This document shows positions 56,150 through 64,000 of a DNA stretch of 64,000 nt, one piece after another. Within the stretch, counting starts at the first letter, position 1; each line of letters begins with the position of its first letter. The notes under the pieces are model-generated. The model had not been told where the DNA came from. It made no database searches and saw only the letters and a program-made list of their open reading frames with translations. Location: positions 62,008,501 to 62,072,500 of the forward strand of contig NC_073628.1 of NCBI RefSeq assembly GCF_029407905.1, read 5' to 3'. The stretch comes from Bubalus kerabau (taxonomy: Eukaryota > Chordata > Mammalia > Artiodactyla > Bovidae). Both the position numbers and the translations under genes were made by a program.

Positions 56150-57080
56150 ACTATTTACTACTCCCATATCTTTCAAAAATTGTACTCTTGACTTTGTTAC
56201 AGTGTTTTTTAACCCCTAACCTCTTCTGTTGTGCCTTATCCTACTCATTGTGGACTTCTTTTACTTCATTCCCTGTTTGAATGGTGGAGTTCATCAGGAT
56301 TTCTCTTCAGTCATCTTATTTTGTGCTACATGCATGTATGCATGCTAACTAGCTTTGGTCATGCCTGACTCATTGTGACCCTATGAACCATAGCATATCA
56401 GGCTTCTCTGTCCATGGATTCTCTAGGCAAGAATACTGGAGTGGTTTGCCATGCCCTTCTCCTGGGGATCTTCCTGACCCAGGATTCAACCTGGGTCAGA
56501 TTCAACCAAGCTATGAATTCCTCTACCTTACTGTTTCCAGATCTCTTTGGTTTCCAACAAAATCATCATTTTGCTACTGTTAGGGCAATGATTTCCTTTT
56601 ATTAATCTCAAAGCCTCAGAAACTGTTTGTCATATCACTGCTCAAATGATCTTTATACAAGTCAAAATATGCTATATATCTTTTCTCATATTTCTTCATG
56701 AAATCCTTATTCCCTTTATTTTACCTCCTAAACATATTATTTAAGATCATTTATAGACTGCTGACCAAACTCTTTAGTCTCCATCTGCATGTTTTACCCT
56801 CAAAATCATGTTGTCACCCTGCAAAACTAATTGAAGATAAGCAAATGAGCAAGCCTCTGATGTCTCTGGGCTGGCACTCAGCCTGAAACGACCTTAGTGA
56901 TTATCCTCATTCTTTGTTTAAATTTCTTCTAAACTTAAAACTTCAATTTAGAAGTCACCTCTTGTGACTTGTGGAATTTCAGCCGTCAGTATTAACACAA
57001 CCTTTCTTCTTTGTATTCCTGAGGCTTCCCTGATCATTCTGCATTATATGACTTAATTTTCATTAGTTTCTTGAAGTCAA
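56150..57080 (-). mobile_element. probable L2 LINE relic, split by Bov-tA
   Basis: Phrases resemble antisense L2 in order: GTTTGAATGGTGGAGTTCATCAG, then CATATCACTGCTCAAATGATC, and AAGTCACCTC...GAGGCTTCCCTGATCATTC. Divergence is high, so only the order of weak matches supports the call. Confidence 0.5.
56340..56508 (-). mobile_element. Bov-tA SINE, head missing
   Basis: Antisense body (GGTCATGCCTGACTCATTG, GCTTCTCTGTCCATGG, CTTCTCCTGGGGATCTTCC) ending at AACCTGGGTCAG. Confidence 0.9.
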
Positions 57081-57550
57081 TACTTTTTGGATTTCCTCTA
57101 GATATTTTTAGCAAAAGCATATGACATGAAATGAAATAGTGGAGTTTCATTTATTGAAAATAAAATGAAAGAGGATATCGTGTTCCAGCTAGAGTCTGGT
57201 ATATCACTTAATCAGGTGATTTTTCTTTGGTTGAGTTTTGCTGATGTTCTCATTGTTTTACTTTTGTAATCATATTACTTTATGTCATCACAATCAGAAA
57301 AATACATTTGAAAGAACAAAGAAACATGAAGATATTGGAAAATGTAGAGATAAAATATAACCAATTAAGATACAATCTTTTAATGTATGAAATTCTAGGT
57401 TTTGTTCATTTTAATACATTATTTTTACATTTTATCCTATGACAATCTTAGATTTATTTTAAAGTTGGCCTAAATTTTGTACTTAACACAGCCCAATTTT
57501 ATTTATAAAAATGTAGAACTTATAATTTTATTTAAGATTTCTCCATTTAG
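57081..57550. other. unclassified AT-rich DNA
   Basis: Nothing recognisable is seen. Confidence 0.4.
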
Positions 57551-57562
57551 TAACACATACTT

Positions 57563-57605
57563 GCTGTGCTGTGTTGCAATTAGTCACTCAGTCATGTCCA
57601 ACTCT
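57563..57605 (-). mobile_element. 43-base SINE tail insertion
   Basis: Only the Bov-tA/BovB 3' end is present (GTCACTCAGTCATGTCCAAC). TAACACATACTT at 57551-57562 and TAACATATACTT at 57606-57617 form a 12-base target-site duplication with one mismatch, which shows this is a complete insertion event and not an eroded longer copy. Confidence 0.85.
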
Positions 57606-57859
57606 TAACATATACTTTAAAATGGTCATTACATAAGAGGCAAACAAGCTGCTTGCTTTGCTAAAGGGAATTGGCAAAAAAAGCTGATCACATAACTTGT
57701 ATCTCTTTTTGCACATACTGTGCCAGGAGAAAATGCTTATAAGGCTATTTCACTTACTTGAATATTTTAATGTGCAGTAAATTATGAATGATAATATAAC
57801 CATAGCTTCCTTATAGTAATAAGGACAGTAATAATAGCTATAATACATATTGTTTAGAA

Positions 57860-58075
57860 GGGATTTCCCCTGTGGCTCAATGATAAAAGATCTGCCTGCC
57901 AAGCAGGAGACACAAGTTCAGTCCCTGGGTTCAGAAGATCCCCTGGAGAAGGAAATGGAAACCCACTCCAGTATTCTTGCCTGGGAAATCCCATGGATAG
58001 AGGAGCCTGGCAGGCTGCAGTCCATGGGGTCACAAAAGAATTGGACATTACTTAACAACTGAAAAACAACAACAA
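57860..58075 (+). mobile_element. Bov-tA SINE
   Basis: Full-length sense copy from GGGATTTCCCCTGTGGCTC through GCAGTCCATGGGGTCAC, ending in an AACAACAACAA run. Confidence 0.94.
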
Positions 58076-58387
58076 TACTTAAGATAGCATAGTCAGTTCC
58101 TCATTAGATTATTTAAATACATAGATTTAAATAACAAGATTTGTGTAATTTAGTGAATGCAATATGACATTTTCAGTAGCATTTGTAGTTGTTCATAATA
58201 ATGAAGAACAATAAATTATTTCTAGGAGGAGACAATAAATCTCTAAATGCTATTTGATTTGACAACACATTTTTGTGTCAGGCTTTAAAAAAGGCTATAT
58301 TCTATTGTGGTATATGTATATTTATATTATGATATTATACACATAAATGTACCTATTTATATACCTATTTATATCTAGATTATGAAT

Positions 58388-58596
58388 GAAGTGAAAGTGT
58401 TAGTTGCTCAGTCATTCCGATTCTTTGTGACTCCATGCACTGCAGCCCATCAGGCTCCTCTGTCCATGGGATTCTCCAGGCAAGAATACTGGAGTGGATA
58501 GCCAATCCTTTCTCCAGGGTATCTTCAGACCAGGGATAGAACCTGGATCACCTGCCTTGAAGGAAGACTTTTTACCATCAAGCCACCAGGTAAGCC
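58388..58596 (-). mobile_element. Bov-tA SINE with perfect target-site duplication
   Basis: Full antisense copy from GTGAAAGTGTTAGTTGCTC to AAGCCACCAGGTAAGCC. CTAGATTATGAAT at 58375-58387 and 58597-58609 is a perfect 13-base duplication. Confidence 0.96.
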
Positions 58597-58609
58597 CTAG
58601 ATTATGAAT

Positions 58610-60324
58610 ACACCTATTCATAATCTAATATATATGCATTATTTTGACTATTTCAATTATAATTTAAAGATATGATTTTGCGGATAAATGCATCTAATAT
58701 ACACACTTAAGTTACCTGTGGAATTAAATATTTTTTTTTACCATATATTAGTTAAATAATGAATTTATCTAGGTTAAGAAAGCATATTAAGATCCAAAAG
58801 AATATATTACCATTGAAACTAGATACTTAAAACCTCAGGAGAGTTTATTGCAGATTTATTTTTATTTTTATCGAAGAAATGTATGCAAAAGTTTCAAAAA
58901 CAAATGATACCAAAGAGTTTGCAATGATAAGTAAAAGACCAATGTCTTGTGTCTTCTGTCCTAAGCTTACAAATCGATTTATAAATTTTAAAGAAGTTAT
59001 AGTTGTCTGATATGATAGAGGATTGTCAAGTTCTTCTTTCCTCAATAATAGTATTACAAACCCTCAATAGTCAACTTTTCCTATGACAAGAATGTTCATA
59101 ATTTTTTTCCCCCCCACAGAGTAGAATCTTATAGATCATTATAGGATGTTTTAACACTTACCCTTCTCTCCACCACTCTTAATTTATTAATTCTCTTTTA
59201 TCTGTTGTATCTTTGTTTTTTACGTTTTCTGCCATTACTTGATCATTATTATGAAAATTCTGTTCATTTCACTACCAGGACTCAATGGGAAAGTATATAT
59301 GTTCTCCCAGAATTATTCAAGTTAAAATCTTTACATCATGTATTGGAAGTGTCACAAGTATAGAGTTCAAATGGAGACTCTTATTTAACACTAATCCATA
59401 TCACCTTCCAGGCTCTTGATAACTACAGCTAATCTACAAATTTCCCCCCTGTCCCTTCTTATTTCCATAATATTCTACTCACCTGATCCAATTCAGATTC
59501 ATTGATTTCCAGGCTGCCTGTGAGGATGTTTTTCAGGTTCTTCTCTTCACCTTTCTTCTATGCCTGATCCAGTACATTGAACATAATTTTACTTTCTTTT
59601 TGTATCTTCATCTTTTCCTAGAATACATTTTCAAGTAGATGTAAAGAAATTGTACTTAACTTTATGAATCCTTCCAATGCCCAAAAAATCTTTTTGTGCT
59701 TTCGTATGTACTTCAATATTTTGGCTTGGTATATAATTCTTAGTTTAAAAATAATGCTCAGCACATTGAAGGCAGAAATGGACTAAGATATAAGTCTTAT
59801 ATAACCTATAATAAAGTTGGAAGTTATGTGAATAAATTTAAATTTTTATTTTTAAAAACCTGTCAGTCAATACTGCTATCCATTAAAAAAAAATAGCAAA
59901 TACAAAACTAGATTCTTAATTTATATACCCATTCATTTGATAAATATTTTAGCACATACTATGTGGCAAGTTGGATATTGGTAATGAAGAATATACTGTT
60001 GAACAAAACAGATATGATAAAGGCAAAAGCATGAAATAAAGCCAAGTGATTATGTTCTTACTAGGTTTTAAAATACTATGGCAGGAATACTGAATATCAA
60101 GTATTTAGTAGAAAGTGTATAATATACTATGCTTTAAATTTACATATACTGATTGAAATAATAGATAGGAAATGGAATAATAAAGTAACATTTACTAATA
60201 ATAGAGATAATAAAAGCAAAATGTGTGAAATTAGTGAAACAATATATGTGGGAGAATTACAAAGAGTAGGCAACTTTGATCCAAATAAAAGTTTGAGCTA
60301 TATTTGAAATACTCTTTTAAATTA
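58610..60324. other. unclassified AT-rich DNA
   Basis: No recognisable repeat or gene is present. A 66-codon minus-strand frame at 58845-59045 has no domain. Confidence 0.4.
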
Positions 60325-61048
60325 TAGTGAAAGTGGAGAGTGAAAAAGTTGGCTTAAAGCTCAACACTCAGAAAACGAAGATCATGGCATCCGGTCCCAC
60401 CACTTCATGGGAAATAGATGGGGAAACAGTGGAAACAGTGTGAGACTTTATTTTTCTGGGCTCCAAGATCACTACAGATGGTGACTGCAGCCATGAAATT
60501 AAAAGACGCTTACTCCTTGGAAGGAAAGTTATGGCCAACCTAGATAGCATATTCAAAAGCAGAGACATTACTTTGCCAACAAAGGTTTGTCTAGTCAAGG
60601 CTATGGTTTTTCCTGTGGCCATGTATGGATGTGAGAGTTGGACTGTGAAGAAGGCTGAACGCCAAAGAATTGATGCTTTTGAACTATGGTGTTGGAGAAG
60701 ACTCTTGAGAGTCCCTTGGACTGCAAGGAGATCTAACTGGTCCATTCTGAAGGAGATCAGCCCTGGGATTTCTTTGGAAGGAATGATGCTAAAGCTGAGA
60801 CTCCAGTACTTTGGCCACCTCATACGAAGAGTTGACTCATTGGAAAAGACTCTGATGCTGGGAGGGATTGGGGGCAGGAGGAGAAGGAACGACGGAGGAT
60901 GAGATGGCTGGATGGCATCGCTGACTCGATGGACGTGAGTCTGAGTGAACTCCGGGACTTGGTGATGGACAGGGGAGCCTGGCGTGCTGCGATTCACGGG
61001 GTCGCAAAGAGTCGGACACGACTGAGCGACTGATCTGATCTGATCTGA
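60325..61048 (+). mobile_element. BovB LINE 3' end, GATCT-type tail
   Basis: Sense BovB runs from the K-V-E-S-E-K-V-G-L-K-L-N region (just after the catalytic box) to a tail of repeated GATCT (GACTGATCTGATCTGATCTG). The tail type matches the copy at 21967-23174 and differs from the AACTG tails elsewhere. A 123-codon frame (60531-60902) covers the C-terminal region. Confidence 0.95.
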
Positions 61049-62100
61049 AAGTTATTTAATACACCTTTTATCTTTTTTTCCTACTCTATTTCCTGACTCT
61101 TGTTCCAAATTCATAAAAATGTATTAACACTACATATTTAAGAACTGTTTGAAACTTTATATGTTCTGTTGGCACTGATGGATGCTTAAGGAATGTTACA
61201 ATAAGGTGATTTCATCTTAAAATCAGGATATTCTCTGTAGAGATCTTGGGGACAAAGAGTTTAAATGAGCTTTTAGAAAGCTGAGGGAAAGAACATACAC
61301 ACAATACACCAACACAGTCACTTCTCTTGACCTTAGAAAAATCTTTGGAGGTTGCATGCTAAGGTCTATTATAACATGAACAATAGTTAAAAGGGCATTC
61401 AGGATTTGAGGTGACTTCTTTGTAAAGAGGATTCCATTTCTCTTCTATATTAATTATGCTTTGATTGGCTTTCTATATAGAAGATATACTTTTTATTGTG
61501 TAGATTTCTATGCCTGAAATTAAGCATTAAAAACAAAAGTTTTAAATATATTTGAATTAAAACTGTTTAAAGTGAGAAACTGGTTCTGTAAAAAATGTTA
61601 ATGATAAAGATGATAGCTATCTATTCCTAACCAGATATTTGATTAGTGTAGTTAAATATAAGACTTTGTTTCCCAGACTGCCACCTATAGGATTTGTGCT
61701 AAATAGAATTTCAGTAGTTCTGGAATGGCCTGCAATCTATAAATATTACTCTGTTCTTAAGGAATATTTTAGTCTGGGCTTTGTAGAAGATAGAACTTGA
61801 AACAAAACTTAATGTTGATGCTTTATTTATTGTGCAATGTAATTCTAGAACAGGAGAGAGGGAAAATGGAAGAAGAGAAAGCTGGAAAGCAAATACAAAG
61901 TTTTCTGAGGTATTGAAGCAGGTGGGTTCTAATGCTGTAATTGATCATCATCATTTACTTCTCTACTACCTATCATAATAACCCCTTGGTTCTAACCAGT
62001 AACATGGCTGTTTTGGGTTGCCTGAGTGGTCTTGACTTTGTTGGATTATGGTCACTATAACTACTAGTTGATAGTTATTACTGGGTATGGTATATGAAGT
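61049..62100. other. unclassified DNA
   Basis: Nothing recognisable is seen. Confidence 0.4.
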
Positions 62101-62480
62101 GATGGCCCCAGGGAATGACTCAACTCCAGACATACCACCTTTGCCCTATTTTGTATTTGGAACCCTACATTCACATCGCAATTCAAGATGAATGCCCCAG
62201 ACAATGTATCTCCTTTCACCTATTAATGACCAGAGCTCAACGCTACCAGATGATAGTTGCACTTGTCAGATATGTTCACTTCTAGGAAACAAGACTTCTA
62301 AGCCAGCACAACCTAATGTTGTTGGAATAAGAACCCCAAATGGACCAGTGAGTCTGTGGAGGACAGATCCTCTTCTTTGTTATTCTCTCTCAGATAGTGT
62401 TGAGCATGATGCATTGACTATTGGCAATTTAGTGTATAGTCTGCATTCTGGATGGCAGAGCCATAACGCTGCAGAATGAT
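62101..62480 (+). other. unclassified sequence with a 95-codon frame
   Basis: The frame 62192-62479 contains several Ser/Pro-rich phrases and a C-x-C-x-x-C cluster, but no domain that I know. The surrounding sequence has the look of an old decayed repeat, possibly from an endogenous retroelement. I cannot assign it. Confidence 0.35.
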
Positions 62481-62632
62481 AAGTCAAAGGTGATATCTTC
62501 AGTAGACTGCTCCATCATACTTATCAGGAATGCTACTTCTGGAAAACATAAATGAATCCTGTGTCATAAACCAACTCTTTTATTTTTTTTCTCATTACAT
62601 TAATGTAATTGGATTGGAGTAATAGTGCCTCT

Positions 62633-62906
62633 CAGAGAAGGCAATGGCACCCCACTCCAGTACTCTTGCCTGGAAAAATCCCATGGAAGGAGGAGCCTGG
62701 TAGGCTGCAGTCCATGGGGTCGCTAAGAGTCGGATACGACTGAGAGACTTCACTTTCACTTTTTACTTTCATGCCTTGGAGAAGGAAATGGCAACCCACT
62801 CCAGTGTTCTTGCCTGGAAAATCCCAGGGAAGGGGGAGCCTGATGGGCTGCCGTCTATGGGGTCGCACAGAGTCGGACACGACTGAAGCGACTTAGCAGC
62901 AGCAGC
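62633..62906 (+). mobile_element. Bov-A2 SINE with perfect target-site duplication
   Basis: Two BovA units run from GAGAAGGCAATGGCACCCC to CTTAGCAGCAGCAGC. AATAGTGCCTCT at 62621-62632 and 62907-62918 is a perfect 12-base duplication. Confidence 0.97.
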
Positions 62907-63024
62907 AATAGTGCCTCTGTTCTTTTCATTTCCTTTACACTTGTCTCATTAAAGCATTTTACATGTGACACTAATCCTCAAAATGGCTTTGTCCCTTGGT
63001 CTTCTCACTCTTCTAGTCCTTTTC

Positions 63025-63229
63025 TTTTCTTTTTTTTTTTTCATTTATTTTTTATTTTATTTTATTTTTTTTAAATTTTATTTTATTTTTAAACTTTACA
63101 TAACTGTATTAGTTTTGCCAAATATCAAAATGAATCTGCCACAGGTATACATGTGTTCCCCATCCTGAACCCTCCTCCCTCCTCCCTCCCCATTCCATCC
63201 CTCTGGGTCGTCCCAGTGCACCAGCCCCA
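63025..63229 (-). mobile_element. bovine-type L1 3' UTR, 5'-truncated
   Basis: The antisense 3' UTR runs from a T-rich tail through AACTTTACATAACTGTATTAG and the polypyrimidine tract to CCAGTGCACCAGCCCCA. AGTCCTTTTC at 63015-63024 and 63230-63239 is a perfect 10-base target-site duplication. Low divergence indicates a young insertion. Confidence 0.95.
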
Positions 63230-63354
63230 AGTCCTTTTCATTCCAACAAAAGAATCATCTTTCAGAGCTCTCAGAACTTTCTTACCCATCTACCAAAAAA
63301 AAAAAAAGTTCCACTGTTCCATTTCTTAAGAGTTTGCTATGAATCGATGATATA

Positions 63355-63474
63355 TGTAGGAGGAAATGGCAACCCACTCCAGCATTCTTGCTGGGAAAAT
63401 TCCATGGACAAAGGAATATGGCAGGCGACCATCCACGGGGTTGCAGAGTCAAACATGACTGCACGACTGAGCAC
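63355..63474 (+). mobile_element. BovA-type SINE, 5'-truncated
   Basis: Sense body from GGAGGAAATGGCAACCCAC to GACTGCACGACTGAGCAC. ATGAATCGATGATATA at 63339-63354 and ATGAATCAATAATATA at 63475-63490 form a 16-base target-site duplication with two mismatches. Confidence 0.94.
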
Positions 63475-63490
63475 ATGAATCAATAATATA

Positions 63491-64000
63491 GTTTTGGACT
63501 GGATTTTAAAATTTGACACATACTCATTTCTTGTCTACCCTAGAAAATAATTTAGTGGGTTTTTTGTTTGTTTTTGTTTTTATTTTTGCTATTCCAAAAA
63601 TTATTAATATCATTTATATTTCTTACACTGGCTTTTACTCATTTATCATATCACATGTGCTTGGACTAGCTAGAAATTTTAGTTTAATACTCTGGTATAA
63701 ATAAAGTTTAAGAATATTGATCCTCTCAGTATTTTCATTTTAATCAAAATCAAAGCCTTAGATTAGAATGATGAAGCAGTAGTAATAGAGTATTTGGGCA
63801 GGGGGCAGTATTTCTCTTTATTACTGCATTTAAATAAAACATCATTTTGAGCTTTATTCTAATGCCTTCAAGTAAATTCCATTCTTTAGGTTTCTATACT
63901 TCAAAACATTTCACAGATTCAATCTAAATTAAACTAGCTAATATGTTTTGTTTCAAAATAACACATTTCTAAAACAGATAAGAAAATAGTATGTGTACTA
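63491..64000. other. unclassified AT-rich DNA
   Basis: Nothing recognisable is seen up to the end of the window. Confidence 0.4.

Overview
This window is ruminant (bovid-type) genomic DNA and looks like an intergenic or deep-intronic stretch. The identification rests on four lineage-specific repeat classes that occur together: BovB (RTE-type LINE), Bov-tA (tRNA-headed SINE with a BovB-derived tail), Bov-A2 (dimeric SINE ending in an AGC run), and the bovine-type L1 with its polypurine 3' UTR. I cannot tell cattle, sheep, goat or buffalo apart from this alone. I found no intact host protein-coding gene, no structural RNA gene, no CRISPR array and no convincing promoter. Nearly all longer open frames are decayed BovB or L1 ORF2 pieces, or their antisense shadows.

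Layout. 1-5.4 kb: Bov-tA copies, a MaLR-type LTR, two old antisense L1 fragments, a BovB 3' end and a fold-back SINE. 5.4-13.3 kb: bovine L1 3' ends, an old L1 split by a younger one, an old LTR-like repeat split by an L1 tail, and Bov-tA copies. 13.3-17.4 kb: a minus-strand BovB fused at its 5' end to an RPL23A retropseudogene, then an oppositely oriented BovB. 17.4-26.2 kb: mostly unclassified DNA with a MIR, a Tip100-like DNA transposon remnant and two minus-strand BovB copies. 26.7-31.8 kb: a Bov-tA/BovB fusion interrupted by an L1 tail, then a BovB inside an L1. 33.5-34.8 kb: a bovine L1 with a 5' inversion. 36.9-42.1 kb: BovB copies in both orientations. 42.1-47.6 kb: one old minus-strand L1 carrying five younger insertions. 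47.6-55.3 kb: BovB fragments, two related ~1.1-1.2 kb blocks in direct orientation, a 5'-inverted BovB, and a GC-rich island I could not identify. 55.3-64 kb: an L2-like relic, several SINEs, one BovB 3' fragment and a short L1 3' end.

How the elements relate. By my rough sum BovB covers a little over a quarter of the window and L1 roughly another sixth. Bov-tA and Bov-A2 share the BovB 3' end and are understood to borrow BovB machinery. The window is best read as a record of target-primed reverse transcription: target-site duplications, 5' truncations, 5' inversions, nested insertions and apparent template-switch chimeras are all visible. I did not find a new biological system. The points most worth checking are the RPL23A-BovB chimera, the twin-primed BovB, the duplicated block whose second copy keeps the empty insertion site, and the GC-rich island at about 53.0-53.9 kb.
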